64,000 bases of DNA from Paenibacillus sp. FSL K6-0276 (GCF_037977235.1 NZ_CP150276.1:3100001-3164000); one strand, 5' to 3'; shown: positions 25,915 to 35,562, counted from the stretch's first letter. The notes: generated by a model from the sequence alone, not told the origin. Translations and numbers: made by a program.

Positions 25915-26798
25915 GTGTTTGGAAATCTGGATGCAGGAGGTGAAACGAACAAATATAGAGTCATTGAGAGCGCCTCAAAAGAGTATGCCGTTAGCGATCT
26001 CTGCAAACTCTTTGCTGTCTCCAGAAGTGGGTATTACGCTTTCTTGAAACGAAAAGGAGTTGAACGGGACCAGGCAGCGAAAGAACTCTTTCAGCAGGTG
26101 TATGAACGGTATAATGGCGTCTACGGTTATCGCCAAATTCAATTGTTCCTGCTACAAGACCACGGGGTTTGGATGAATCATAAGAAGGTACTCAGAATCA
26201 TGCAGGATCTAGGAATTCGTTCGAGGATCCGCCGAAAGCATCGTTGTAATTATGCTTCTTCCGAAGGAGATCGGGTAGCGAAAAATATATTGAAACGGGA
26301 TTTCAAGGCGGCTGCTCCCAACCAAAAATGGGTGACAGACATCACGCAATATCGTGTAGGCGAGAAGTGGCTGTATCTCTCAGCCGTTAAAGACTTGTTC
26401 AATAACGAAATTATCGCTTATCAAATGAGTGCTAGGAACGACAATGAACTGGTTCTCAGAACCTTTCAGCAGGCATGGACTCAGCAAAAAGACGTGACCG
26501 GACTGATCGTTCACAGCGATCAGGGATTCCAATACACGTCCCATGCATACCACGACATGCTGCCAAAGGTTGGCGCCCGAATCAGCATGTCTCGCCGAGG
26601 CAATTGTTATGACAATGCCTCCATGGAGAGCTTCTTCTCGCATCTCAAAACGGAAGGACTCTATCCTTATGATATCCGAAATATGGTGAGGCACAAAGGA
26701 AAATTGAAGATTACATTCGATTTCACAACCAACATCGGCCACAACGAAAGCTAAATAAGCTGCCTCCGGTTCAGTACCGGAAGCAGCTTATTGGCTAG
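25915..26798 (+). pseudogene. IS3 OrfB (DDE transposase), frameshifted near C-terminus
   Basis: OrfB contains HTH_21 (VYERYNGVYGYRQIQLFLLQ) and an rve integrase core with all three acidic residues in VTDITQY, HSDQGFQYTS and NASMESFFSHLKTE. After DIRNM a one-base deletion puts it out of frame, to a stop at 26754. The true end (EAQRKIEDYIRFHNQHRPQR ... QYRKQLIG) is in the next frame and stops at 26798. Confidence 0.8.
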
Positions 26799-26836
26799 GG
26801 CTTTTTTCAGTGTCTATAAAATGGGGTCTTGACCAA

Positions 26837-26860
26837 AGTCGCTATTTTAGCGGCTTTTTT
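26837..26860 (+). terminator. Terminator-like hairpin
   Basis: AGTCGCTATTTTAGCGGCTTTTTT forms a short stem with a T run just beyond the IS3 element. Confidence 0.55.
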
Positions 26861-26865
26861 ATTTT

Positions 26866-26929
26866 ATCGGTACAAGAACTTGTACCGATTGCCGAAATGG
26901 ACAAGAACATAGTCCGATTACCGATTTGA
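26866..26929. repeat. GGACAAGAAC palindromic repeat, copy 1
   Basis: Contains the palindrome GGTACAAGAACTTGTACC, the linker GATTGCCGAAAT and GGACAAGAACATAGTCC, ending ATTACCGATTTGAT. The same two-unit arrangement recurs at 42713, 44516 and 47749. This is a diverged copy, with GGTACAAG in place of GGACAAG in the first unit but still self-complementary. Confidence 0.75.
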
Positions 26930-27111
26930 TGGATATCTAAATAAAAAAACACTGTAGTTAAAACCTCAATAAGTAGCATAATACAGGACAGTTTTCACAT
27001 TGTTATGAACAATTGACTCGATGAGAGGTAAACATTGCAGCTAGAATAAAAAGTGGACACAACGTTAGCGAAAAGGAATAATGAGCTTAACGAAAGATGA
27101 GGTGTCCACTC

Positions 27112-27417
27112 ATGGGAGAACAACGGCAACACTACAATGAAGAGTTTAAAAAGCAAACGGTCAAGTACATTCAAGAGCAAACGAAGACGATGTCTGACGT
27201 CGCGCAGGAACTGAATATCCCCAAAAGCACGTTACATCAGTGGCTAGCGAAATATCGTCAGTTCGATCAGGAAACCGTCCATCAACCGGAGAAAATCCGT
27301 GATTTGGAGCAAACACTGAAAGCCACTGAAGCAGAGCAGCGCCGAAAAGATCGAGAGATCGAAGATCTGAAAGAAGAACTCGCGATTCTAGAAAAGGCGC
27401 TGCACATCTTCAGCTAA
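27112..27417 (+). CDS. IS3-family OrfA (transposase HTH subunit)
   Basis: A 101-residue protein from the ATG at 27112 with an N-terminal helix-turn-helix (HYNEEFKKQTVKYIQEQTK, TMSDVAQELNIPKSTLHQWL) and a C-terminal leucine-zipper coil (LEQTLKATEAEQRRKDREIE). In IS3 elements it is made alone and as an OrfAB fusion by -1 frameshifting near its end. Intact here. Confidence 0.85.
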   Translation: MGEQRQHYNEEFKKQTVKYIQEQTKTMSDVAQELNIPKSTLHQWLAKYRQFDQETVHQPEKIRDLEQTLKATEAEQRRKDREIEDLKEELAILEKALHIFS

Positions 27418-28301
27418 GAAAAGAACTGAGGTTCCAATTCATCGAAGAGTATCGCTCCGACTTTCGAGTGGAGAAGATGTGCCAGGTTTTGCAGGTGTCT
27501 CGGAGTGACTACTACAAATGGCGTGCAGCAACGCCATCCCAGAGAGCAAAGCGAAAAAAGCGCCTCACGGAGCGAATTATGTGGCATTACCATGACTCCG
27601 AATTACGGTATGGTAGCCCGAGAATTCGTCATGAACTTTTAAAGGAAGGCTGGGTCGTATCGGAACGTACGGTCGGCTTTATCATGCGAAAAAACGGTCT
27701 TCGTTCCTGTATGTCCCGTAAATTTCGAGTGGCGACAACCGATTCGAGACATGCGTTTCCCATCGCTAAAAATGAGCTCCAGTAAGACTTTTCAGCCACG
27801 AAACCGGGCGAGAAATGGGTCGCGGATATTACCTACATTCCGTGCCGCAAAGGCAAGCTGTACTTAGCCAGTATTCTGGATCTGTACACCAAACAAATTG
27901 TGGGATGGAAACTCAGTGACCGGATGACCACCGATCTGGTGCTGGATGCATTAAACCAAGCGTATATTGCGAAAAATCCCGGACCTGGACTCATTCACCA
28001 CTCTGATCGAGGAGCGCAGTATGCTTCCAAGGAGTACCGAAGCAAGCTCAAGCAGTATGGGATGAAAGCGAGTATGAGCAGGTCTGGGAACTGTTATGAC
28101 AACGCTTGTATTGAAGCTTTTCACAGCATACTGAAACGGGAAATGGTCTATTGCGTCCCCAAATTTAAAACGAAAATAGAAGCGTATGAGAAGCTGTATC
28201 GCTATTTGGAATTATTTTATAACCGAAAACGAACGTGCAGTACCTTAGGCTATCTGTCACCGTCACGTTTCGAGCAACTCTACTACCAGAAAACTTCCTA
28301 A
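27400..28301 (+). pseudogene. IS3-family OrfB (DDE transposase) with internal stop
   Basis: The frame after OrfA reads LRFQFIEEYRSDFRVEKMCQ (HTH), then RYGSPRIRHELLKEGW and AIAKNELQ-type linker, and hits TAA at 27783. It continues in the same frame with GEKWVADITYIPC, HHSDRGAQYAS and NACIEAFHSILKRE (DDE triad), ending at 28301. Apart from one codon it is complete, so the lesion is recent. It could still be moved in trans. Confidence 0.85.
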
Positions 28302-28330
28302 CAACACTGTCCACTTTATTGACAGAAGAA

Positions 28331-28652
28331 CAGATGTTTCTATGCTTATTCGTGAGATATGTCGAGATAAGGAATCCATTCTTTTGTCGGCTACCTTGCA
28401 GCCTTCTTTTTAAGTGTCCATGACAAGGAGGCCAGATTATTTAGTTGTGGCAGCGGCTGTTCATCCAAACATACCGATCATATGAGTGACTTTTTTAAGA
28501 TTTGATGTCCATTCCAAAAATTGTAGATAAGAAGTTGGAATATTTGAGGGCGATTTTAGCTTTTGACGATTTATCAAGGTTCCATCTTTTTATATAAAGG
28601 AGGGAGAGTGCCGCTCGACAAATGGGAGAACACTTAAATTCGAAATGACGGA
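28331..28652. other. Intergenic stretch with no supported gene
   Basis: I see no gene, repeat or convincing terminator between the IS3 right end and the discoidin remnant. Confidence 0.4.
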
Positions 28653-28887
28653 GTGTTTGCTGCTGTCTTCGGGAGACAGCATTCCGCATTTGCCGAGGTG
28701 AACCAATTGAACATGGAATTAAAAAACGAAGAGAACAGCCTGATACGCAATGTCTACAGCCTGAATATTGTCCGAAGGCTACCGATTGAAGGGAATGGTC
28801 AAATAGGGTTACACGCAGGTTCCGTTACGGCCATTTCGTCGCAACCATCCACCAATTATGTCCCGGCCAATGTTGTGGACGGCGCCG
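28653..28887 (+). pseudogene. Discoidin (F5/8 type C) domain fragment
   Basis: The frame contains SVTAISSQPSTNYVPANVVD and G, the opening strand of an F5/8 type C carbohydrate-binding module (compare ASGDDGNVPANTVDG in the lyase at 38699). The homology ends at about 28886, where an S-layer-homology segment begins in another frame. It is a piece of a secreted glycan-binding protein. Confidence 0.55.
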
Positions 28888-29067
28888 CAGTGGTTTGCGG
28901 ACAGCGCAGACACCCCCGACTGGGAAAGGCAGGCTGTATCCTTGGCGTCTGCCGCGGGAATCATTGAGGTGCGGGACCATTTCATGCCAGGCGATAAAGC
29001 TACGTGGGCGGATGTGGTGACGGTACTGCTGAGAATGTTGAATCTTAGGGAGTTGAATCGATTATGA
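28888..29067 (+). pseudogene. S-layer homology (SLH) domain remnant
   Basis: The frame reads WFADSADTPDWERQAVSLAS, AAGIIEVRDHFMPGDKATW, ADVVTVLLRMLNL: one complete SLH repeat ending in a natural stop that overlaps the next gene's ATG (ATGA at 29064). SLH domains anchor proteins to pyruvylated cell-wall glycan. With the discoidin piece just before it, it looks like the two ends of a large secreted enzyme joined by an out-of-frame deletion. Confidence 0.7.
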
Positions 29068-29774
29068 AAGCTTTAATTATTTCGGATATTCACAGCAACG
29101 TCAAAACGCTGGAATCGATCCGCAAGGCAGAATCCGACTGTGACGTGATTTATTGCGCGGGAGATCTTGTAGACTACGGGCCTTTCCCGCGGGAAGTTAT
29201 CGAATGGGTGCATAAGAACGATGCGAATTGTGTTCGCGGTAACCATGACGACATTATTATCGACCTGTACCGAAACGGCAATAGCGGTCATGATGTGGCG
29301 GAGGATGAGATCAAGTGGGCGCATTACAATGCAAGGCTGCTCGGCGAAGCGGAAATTTCCTTCCTCGAAAGCATACCGGTCTACCGCACATTCGAGATGG
29401 ACGGCTATAGCTATACAATGCAGCATCTGTACGAAAACTATTTGACGATTGATAGCTTGCCCAAGTACGATGCTTTCTGGGCGGAACGCAACGTCAGGAC
29501 AATTGGGGCCGAAGAAGATCGCCGCATTATTTTCGGACATACACATCGCAGATGCATTCATTATTTGAGTGACGACAGTTTGTGGCTGAATCCGGGAAGC
29601 GTGTCCTACCGCCGTCGCGACGATCCGTCGAAAGAAGCGCACTATTTCACGATTACCGATGGCAAAATAGCGATGAAAAGTCTTGTCTATGACCGCACGC
29701 CTTTGCTCGAAGCGGCACAAAAGTTGCTGTTGAAAGAAGAAGAGATGAAGGTTGCGTACTTCTTTTTCGGGTAA
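29064..29774 (+). CDS. Calcineurin-like metallophosphoesterase (YfcE/MJ0936 type)
   Basis: A 236-residue cytosolic enzyme. All metal-binding blocks are present: D8-x-H10 (SDIHSN), D34 in AGDLVDYG, the GNHD at 59-62, and a C-terminal GHTH. Such enzymes hydrolyse phosphodiesters or phosphomonoesters with two metal ions; the substrate is unknown. The ATG overlaps the stop of the SLH remnant by four bases, an accident of the upstream deletion or a relic of coupling. A terminator follows, so it is not obviously part of the lyase operon, although its base composition matches that of the cluster. Confidence 0.85.
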   Translation: MKALIISDIHSNVKTLESIRKAESDCDVIYCAGDLVDYGPFPREVIEWVHKNDANCVRGNHDDIIIDLYRNGNSGHDVAEDEIKWAHYNARLLGEAEISFLESIPVYRTFEMDGYSYTMQHLYENYLTIDSLPKYDAFWAERNVRTIGAEEDRRIIFGHTHRRCIHYLSDDSLWLNPGSVSYRRRDDPSKEAHYFTITDGKIAMKSLVYDRTPLLEAAQKLLLKEEEMKVAYFFFG

Positions 29775-29803
29775 GCGGGCGGGAGAGCAGGCAACAACAA
29801 TGG

Positions 29804-29840
29804 GGACGTATCCACGATTTGGTGTCAGGATACGTCCTTT
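29804..29840 (+). terminator. Rho-independent terminator
   Basis: GGACGTATCC pairs with GGATACGTCC across a 14-base loop, then TTTCTC. It separates the phosphoesterase from the lyase genes. Confidence 0.75.
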
Positions 29841-30056
29841 CTCATTTATTGTACACCGGCAGGTTGCGATTTACAGCTTGCAAGGCGGTAATTCCCGCTT
29901 ATTTTGCGCCTCAGTTTACATTTTTATGATTGCTTCATTTTTTTACACTATGGCATGGGAAACGTATCTTTCATAATAGAGGTTGTGAAGTTGCGGATAT
30001 GATCCTGCAGAGGCTGCGGATCATATCCGCCTATTCTATAGGAAGCAGGTGGGAAA

Positions 30057-31238
30057 ATGACTACTATTTATTGGGTATCGAGTAGCGACGAGTTGGCGGC
30101 AGCCATTGGCCGGGCAGAACCTGGTTCTTCGATCTTGTTGGCAGACGGCGTTTACGAACGGAATGAAGACTATATCATTGAAGGCAAAGTAGGATCGGAC
30201 ACCGCAATATTAAGCATTCGCGCTGTAAATAAAGGAAAAGCGACGATCGCTGGAGAATCAAGTATACGCATCTTAAACTCTGCTTATGTAGAGGTATGGG
30301 GACTGCATTTCCAGGTCGAGCAGCGCGAATCTATCATTCTGGACGGTTCGCGGCATGTGAGGATTGCGCGGAATAGATTTGAGCCGCGACAGGTTGGGGC
30401 GGAGTATAGTCTGCTGTCAGTGCTGGGAAGCGGCAGCGGCTGGAACCGGATCGAACGCAACGAGTTCGGGCCAAAGGCCGACCTCGGACCTCTCGTTATT
30501 TTTGATGGCGACGGTGAACAAATCTCGCAGCATGATGTCATTGAATATAATTATTTTCATCATATAGGCCCGCGTGTCGTCAATGGGCTTGAAGCGATCC
30601 GGCTCGGCCTGTCCGGCATCTCTCTCTCGAACGGCTATATTACAATTCAACACAACCTGTTTGAAAATTGCGACGGAGAGCCCGAGATTATTTCGGTAAA
30701 AAGCTGCTATAATACAGTTCGGTACAACACGTTCCTTAACTCCGCCGGCCAAGTGACAGCGCGTCACGGACATGGAAATCGCTTTCATAATAATGTATTT
30801 ATCGGCGATGGCGTGAAGGAAGAAATGGGCGGATTTCGCATTTACGGCAACGACCATCACATTTTTGATAACTATATGGAAAGCTTGACGTTGGATGCGC
30901 TGCTCATTGACGGCGGCAACTACGATGGCGGATCGGACGGCTATCCCGAGGCGCCGACGCAGGAGGAACTGAGGAAACATTGGCGCGTCTATCGCGCCAG
31001 TGTAGTGAATAATACGATTGTCAATTGTCGTCACGGCATTACCCTCGGCAAGCGGATTCCTTATGCGCCGGAGCAATGTGTAATCGCTTACAATCGAATA
31101 TGCGGCAAGGAGCAGCCGGCCATCTATGAATACCGGCCGTCTCCGGCGGTTTGTATTAACAATCATAAAGCGGATGTCGCGGATATTCGTTGTCCGGCTA
31201 TTCTGACAAGAATTGACGTCGGTCCCGACTCCGACTAA
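30057..31238 (+). CDS. Polysaccharide lyase family 6, cytosolic
   Basis: A 393-residue right-handed parallel beta-helix lyase without a signal peptide. The PL6 core ENCDGEPEIISVKS gives the Ca-binding E208 and E210 and the catalytic K215, and R236 follows in ARHGHGNRF. The spacings (E to K 7 and 5, K to R 21) equal those in chondroitinase B (E243, E245, K250, R271). It should cleave uronate linkages by beta-elimination. Lacking secretion, it probably acts on imported oligosaccharides. It sits 21 bases ahead of the regulator gene. Alginate-type and dermatan-type substrates are both possible for the family. Confidence 0.88.
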   Translation: MTTIYWVSSSDELAAAIGRAEPGSSILLADGVYERNEDYIIEGKVGSDTAILSIRAVNKGKATIAGESSIRILNSAYVEVWGLHFQVEQRESIILDGSRHVRIARNRFEPRQVGAEYSLLSVLGSGSGWNRIERNEFGPKADLGPLVIFDGDGEQISQHDVIEYNYFHHIGPRVVNGLEAIRLGLSGISLSNGYITIQHNLFENCDGEPEIISVKSCYNTVRYNTFLNSAGQVTARHGHGNRFHNNVFIGDGVKEEMGGFRIYGNDHHIFDNYMESLTLDALLIDGGNYDGGSDGYPEAPTQEELRKHWRVYRASVVNNTIVNCRHGITLGKRIPYAPEQCVIAYNRICGKEQPAIYEYRPSPAVCINNHKADVADIRCPAILTRIDVGPDSD

Positions 31239-31259
31239 AACTAACATGGAGGAGAACCT

Positions 31260-33614
31260 ATGGCCCAAACTCGAAACCGGTGGACAATCTATCTGAAGCA
31301 GCTCCGGCATAAAAATCGCAGCGTATACATGACCTGGATGCTTTCCTACGTCTCGGTGCTGCTCGTGCCCATTCTGATCAGCGGCGTTATATACGGCGCG
31401 ACGCTGAACGTTGTAAAGGCTGAAATTAACCGTGCCAACCAATCTATTCTTCTTCAGATGGAGCAAGCCATAGATAGCCAGTTCAAAGGAATCGAGAATC
31501 TAAGCCTCGAGGTGAGCCTCAACAGGCGAATCGCAGCATTTATTTCGGCCGATACCAATCTGTCTGATTCGGACCACTACGATATATACCAAATCGCTAA
31601 TGATTTGCGCGTATACGAAATCGCTAACGATTTTCTTGAAGGCATTTATATTTACTACAAAAATAGCGATACGGTCATCGCCCGCAACAACCGTATGAAC
31701 ATCGAAGCGTTATACGACCATATTCGCCTTGAAGAGCATATGCCGTACCAGTCGTTACGAGAATATTTTGACCAATGGTACATTAAAGGCTACCACTCCG
31801 TTGTTGTGTCCGAAGAGAATGAGTGGCGGCCTACGGTCATGTATGCCCAAAATGTGAACTCAACAATCATGAATCAACCTGGAGCTGTCTTGCTGTTCAT
31901 GATTGACCGCAGCAAGCTGCTAGAGCAAGCTTCGGCGCCTGAGAAAGGTACGATCTTTATTCTGGATGAAGACAACCGGTTCATTGCGTCTACGGGCGAG
32001 TCGCTGTCGGAACCTGCTCTATTATACGGCGATATGTCGGAAGAATCGGGACAACTTGAGATCGAGACTGCCGGTCGCCGGCTTGTTGCATCCTACACAA
32101 CCTCATCCATTACGGGATGGAAATATGTGATGACGCTGCCGGCGAACGTATATCACCAGAAGATGAACGTGGTAGAGCAATTGACGATCGCCAGCATCTT
32201 GCTTTGCCTTATTGTTGGCGGTGGCGTGACGTATTGGCTCCTCAAACGGAACTACCTGCCGATCCATGCGCTGATCCAGAGCTTGTCGTTCAAGGCGGGT
32301 TTTACCTTTGATCGCGGCTCCAATGAATACTCCTTTCTGGAGCAGGCGCTGAGCAGCACCTTCCATGAGAAGGAGGAGCTTCATTACAAGCTGAATCAGC
32401 ATAACAATACACTCAGATCGCACTTTTTGCAGCGGCTGCTGAAGGGGCAACTCGACAGCCATATCCCGTTGCACGAATCGTTCTCAGCCTATGATCTGCG
32501 TTTCCCGCTGGGCGGATTTTCTGTTATTTTGCTGCGCATCGAGCACTTCGGCAAGTTCCATCGGAAGGATGAGGATCAGGTCCATAATAAGCGGTTGCTG
32601 CACTTCCTGATCGCCAACGTGGTCGAGGAGGTCGCGCGAAAGTCAGTAAACGCCTATGCGGTAGAGCTGGACCAGGAGTTGCTCGCCTGCATCGTCAACC
32701 ATCAGCTTGCATCGCCGACGGAGCAGCGGGGGGAGCTGGGGCACATCGCGGAAGAAACGATGTCGTTCATCTCCAATCATGCCCATGTCCAGTTGACCGC
32801 TGCCATCAGCGCGCAACAGGAGGGCGAATATGGCATCTTCCAGGCGTTCCAGGAAGCGATCGAGGCGATGGAATACCGTATCATTGTAGGTAGCGGGGGC
32901 ATTATTCATTATGGGGACCTGAGCGGCAATGACAACCTAGGGGCTGCTCCAGGTGGTTATTTTTATCCGCTCAAGGCCGAGCAGCAATTGATCGTTATGG
33001 TTCGCGAAGGGCAGCTCGATAAGGCGAAAGCGTTCGTCGGGGAGATCATTCAGAAAAATGTGACGACGGAGCCGTTTCCTTTTCATACTGCCAAATGTCT
33101 CATTTTCGATCTAATGGCTACGCTGCAAAAAGTAATCGGCGAAATCCGCATCGCGGGCAAGCCGGATATGCCTGACGGAGTGCGCGCCATCGAACGCCTG
33201 ATGCAATGCCAGACGGTAGGGGAGATGCGCAGCCAGCTTTACGATATGCTAGAGCTTCTGTGCGGCTACGTTAATAATAACCGTGAATACTGCAGCAATC
33301 CGCTAATCGATAAGGTCATGAAATATGTCAACGAGTATTACCAGGACGAGAACCTGAACATTTCGATGATCGGGGAAGCCTTCTCCATGACGCCGTCGTA
33401 TGTTTCCAAACTGTTCAAGGAACTTGCCGGCGAATCTCTGCTCGATTATATTAACAAGACGCGGCTGGTGCAGGCCAAATTGCTGCTTATCGGCGGGAAA
33501 TATACGGTCAGCGAAATATCGCTGAAGGTTGGTTACAACGATGTGAATACCTTCCACCGCATATTCAAAAAATTTGAAGGGATAACGCCCGGGCGCTACA
33601 GGGAAGTCAAGTAG
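31260..33614 (+). CDS. Membrane-anchored AraC-family regulator
   Basis: A 784-residue protein of the Paenibacillus type that joins an extracellular sensor to an AraC DNA-binding domain. The first membrane helix (about residues 27-48, SYVSVLLVPILISGVIYGAT) and the second (about 305-325) bracket a Cache-like extracellular domain. A linker follows, and then the double HTH at about 690-784 (NISMIGEAFSMTPSYVSKLF, VSEISLKVGYNDVNTFHRIF). Such proteins usually control the adjacent sugar transporter; here it lies between the lyase and the solute-binding gene. The inducer is probably a uronate oligosaccharide. Confidence 0.85.
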   Translation: MAQTRNRWTIYLKQLRHKNRSVYMTWMLSYVSVLLVPILISGVIYGATLNVVKAEINRANQSILLQMEQAIDSQFKGIENLSLEVSLNRRIAAFISADTNLSDSDHYDIYQIANDLRVYEIANDFLEGIYIYYKNSDTVIARNNRMNIEALYDHIRLEEHMPYQSLREYFDQWYIKGYHSVVVSEENEWRPTVMYAQNVNSTIMNQPGAVLLFMIDRSKLLEQASAPEKGTIFILDEDNRFIASTGESLSEPALLYGDMSEESGQLEIETAGRRLVASYTTSSITGWKYVMTLPANVYHQKMNVVEQLTIASILLCLIVGGGVTYWLLKRNYLPIHALIQSLSFKAGFTFDRGSNEYSFLEQALSSTFHEKEELHYKLNQHNNTLRSHFLQRLLKGQLDSHIPLHESFSAYDLRFPLGGFSVILLRIEHFGKFHRKDEDQVHNKRLLHFLIANVVEEVARKSVNAYAVELDQELLACIVNHQLASPTEQRGELGHIAEETMSFISNHAHVQLTAAISAQQEGEYGIFQAFQEAIEAMEYRIIVGSGGIIHYGDLSGNDNLGAAPGGYFYPLKAEQQLIVMVREGQLDKAKAFVGEIIQKNVTTEPFPFHTAKCLIFDLMATLQKVIGEIRIAGKPDMPDGVRAIERLMQCQTVGEMRSQLYDMLELLCGYVNNNREYCSNPLIDKVMKYVNEYYQDENLNISMIGEAFSMTPSYVSKLFKELAGESLLDYINKTRLVQAKLLLIGGKYTVSEISLKVGYNDVNTFHRIFKKFEGITPGRYREVK

Positions 33615-33735
33615 CTCTAGGGCTTTTCTTTTCAAGAAAAAGTGGCAAACATGCGGTTTTGTTACCCTCATTTTTGAGAAATTGCAGTATATTTTAGGTT
33701 TTAACGATGGCTTGCGGCACCAGATTAACGTTATG

Positions 33736-33750
33736 TTGAAAGCGTATTCA
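33736..33750 (+). promoter_or_regulatory. Predicted cre (CcpA) site
   Basis: TTGAAAGCGTATTCA fits the Gram-positive cre consensus WTGNAANCGNWNNCW at every fixed position. It lies 38 bases before the solute-binding protein start, where bound CcpA would repress. This predicts carbon catabolite repression of the transporter and downstream genes. Confidence 0.6.
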
Positions 33751-33787
33751 AACCAACTTATTCGAGACGAAAAGAACGGAGGGCACA

Positions 33788-35458
33788 ATGGCGAAAAATC
33801 GCAACGGCAAGACTCATAAAAGGCTGCAGCTCACACTGGGGATCGCAATGGTACTTTCATTGTTGTTAACCGCATGCTCCAGTAATGGGGGCTCCGGAAA
33901 CAAGGATAAGACAGAGCCGACTCAAAGCGCCGTCAGCAATAAGGGCGGCGATGGCGTAAGCAAAGGCAACGAGGGATCGGATATGCCGGTGTATCCGCTG
34001 GATACGAAAGATACTTTCTCATACTGGGCTCCAATCAACGGAAACCTGATTACATTTACAACGAATCTGGCTGAAGCGCCGATCGGGAAGGCGATTGCAG
34101 AAGCTACCGGCGTGAAAGTGAACTACATCCACCCGACCGAAGGTCAAGCTGAAGAGCAGTTTAATTTGTTGCTGGCTTCCAGCAAGCTGCCGGATGTGCT
34201 GGAGTACGACTGGAGTATTTATCCGGGTGGACCAGAAAAGGCGATTTCAGACGGGGTTATCGTACCGCTAAACGATTTGATCGACCAATATGCGCCTAAC
34301 CTGAAGAAGATGCTGGAAGCTAATCCAGAGCTGGATAAAATGGTGAAAACCGACAGTGGCCAATATTACGTCTTCCCGATGGTGCGAAACGAGGAAGGAT
34401 TAGTCTTCCGCGGACCAATGCTGCGCAAAGATTGGTTGGATGAGCTAGGGCTGCAATTGCCTGTAACGGTAGACGATTGGCATAAGGTTCTGACGGCGTT
34501 CAAAGAGAAAAAAGGCGCCGTAGCACCGCTGACGGCGCTATACGCGAACAAAATGAATTTGCAGGACGCGTTCTTCGACGCATACAAAACGTCGCACGGC
34601 TTCTATATTGACGACCAAGGCAAAGTGAAATACGGTCCGTTAGATCCGCAATACAAGGATGTTATGACGCTGTTCCGCCAGTGGTATTCCGAAGGGCTGA
34701 TTGATAAAGACTTCCCGATCGTCGAGCGCGACACGCTGGATAAGCGGCTTCTGAACGGTGAGTCCGGCGCGACTGTTTTCCTGCTGGGCGGCGGAATGGG
34801 CAAATGGCTGGAGTCCGGTAAAGCCCAAAATCCGGCTTTTGATCTTGTAGCGGCTCCTTATCCGGTATTGAAAGCAGGCGAAAAACCGTTCACCGGACAG
34901 CGCGATTTCAAATATAACCCGAAAGCAAGCGCGGCCGTGACGACATCGGCGAAAGACCTGGAAACGATCGTAAAATGGCTGGACTTCGCATTTAGCGAGC
35001 AAGGAACCATGATGTACAACTTCGGCGTTGAAGGCGAAAGCTACACGATGGACAACGGCGTTCCGAAATTTACCGATATGATCGTAAAAAACGATAAGTA
35101 CACTTCACAGCAGATGTTGGCGCAGTATACGGTTCCGAACGGTCCATTTCCGATGCATGAGCAAAAAACGACCAACACGTTCCCACAACAGGACGAGGCG
35201 GTCCAGATTTGGTCGGAGACCGATGCGGCGAAACATATTTTGCCCGCGTTCATTACGCCTACTGTAGATGAGAGCAAGAAGGTAGCGCAGACGATGACGG
35301 CAGTCAACACGTATCTGGAAGAAATGTTCATCAAATTTGTAATGGGCAACGAGCCGCTCGACAAGTTCGACAGCTTTGTGAAGCAGCTGGAAGATATGGG
35401 GATTCGCGATGTAATCGACATCTATCAAGGCGCCTTGGATCGCTACAACAACAGATAA
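33788..35458 (+). CDS. Oligosaccharide-binding lipoprotein of an ABC transporter (LplA/YtcQ type)
   Basis: A 556-residue exported lipoprotein; the ATG at 33788 follows CGGAGGG. Signal peptide with lipobox LLTAC, modified Cys30, then a Ser/Gly/Lys linker. The mature part has the large family-1 solute-binding fold of LplA-type proteins (KLPDVLEYDWSIYPGG, LRKDWLDELGLQLPVTVDDW). It would capture extracellular oligosaccharides for the two permeases that follow. A stable hairpin (35472-35499) lies just after it, typical for making more binding protein than permease. Confidence 0.88.
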   Translation: MAKNRNGKTHKRLQLTLGIAMVLSLLLTACSSNGGSGNKDKTEPTQSAVSNKGGDGVSKGNEGSDMPVYPLDTKDTFSYWAPINGNLITFTTNLAEAPIGKAIAEATGVKVNYIHPTEGQAEEQFNLLLASSKLPDVLEYDWSIYPGGPEKAISDGVIVPLNDLIDQYAPNLKKMLEANPELDKMVKTDSGQYYVFPMVRNEEGLVFRGPMLRKDWLDELGLQLPVTVDDWHKVLTAFKEKKGAVAPLTALYANKMNLQDAFFDAYKTSHGFYIDDQGKVKYGPLDPQYKDVMTLFRQWYSEGLIDKDFPIVERDTLDKRLLNGESGATVFLLGGGMGKWLESGKAQNPAFDLVAAPYPVLKAGEKPFTGQRDFKYNPKASAAVTTSAKDLETIVKWLDFAFSEQGTMMYNFGVEGESYTMDNGVPKFTDMIVKNDKYTSQQMLAQYTVPNGPFPMHEQKTTNTFPQQDEAVQIWSETDAAKHILPAFITPTVDESKKVAQTMTAVNTYLEEMFIKFVMGNEPLDKFDSFVKQLEDMGIRDVIDIYQGALDRYNNR

Positions 35459-35471
35459 CTCCATGTATCGT

Positions 35472-35499
35472 CCCACGGCTGGCTGCAGGCTGCCGTGGG
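35472..35499 (+). promoter_or_regulatory. Intercistronic stem-loop
   Basis: CCCACGGC pairs with GCCGTGGG with a 12-base loop, without a T run. It lies between the binding-protein and permease genes and probably protects the upstream mRNA or attenuates readthrough. Confidence 0.6.
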
Positions 35500-35562
35500 G
35501 GCAAGGGAATGGTGCAGCCATCCCCTGCCGATAATGCTGGATGTGGATAGGAGGAGTAGGAG

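Larger units (their letters stand above)
25587..26830 (+). mobile_element. IS3-family element, inactivated by frameshifts
   Basis: A nearly full-length IS3-type element with OrfA (from the GTG at 25650) and OrfB (to 26798). Its approximate limits are the TAGACATTGGATAAA region on the left and GTGTCTATAAAATGGGGTC on the right; exact ends were not fixed. OrfA has a shift and a nonsense codon, and OrfB has a shift near its end. A hairpin around 25591-25635 at the left end (ATTGGATAAAACCCC... TTTATCCAAT) may block readthrough into the transposase, as known for IS elements. Confidence 0.8.
27036..28330 (+). mobile_element. IS3-family (IS150-like) element with one nonsense codon
   Basis: A nearly complete element of about 1.3 kb. 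The left end TGCAGCTAGAATAAAAAGTG and the right end (read inward, TTCTGTCAATAAAGTGGACA) share AAAGTGGACA. OrfA is intact; OrfB has a single TAA at 27783-27785. The left end resembles that of the remnant at 3753. No clear target duplication was found. Confidence 0.85.

Noticed and set aside
25587..26830. Functional transposase
   Set aside because: OrfA has a frameshift and an in-frame stop, and OrfB is shifted before its conserved end, so autonomous transposition is unlikely.
29073..29720. 215-residue minus-strand frame opposite the phosphoesterase
   Set aside because: Antisense shadow; the sense strand has all metallophosphoesterase motifs.
30417..31466. 349-residue minus-strand frame opposite the PL6 lyase
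   Set aside because: A shadow of the GC-rich lyase gene. The lyase has all family motifs and a ribosome site, while the antisense frame has none.
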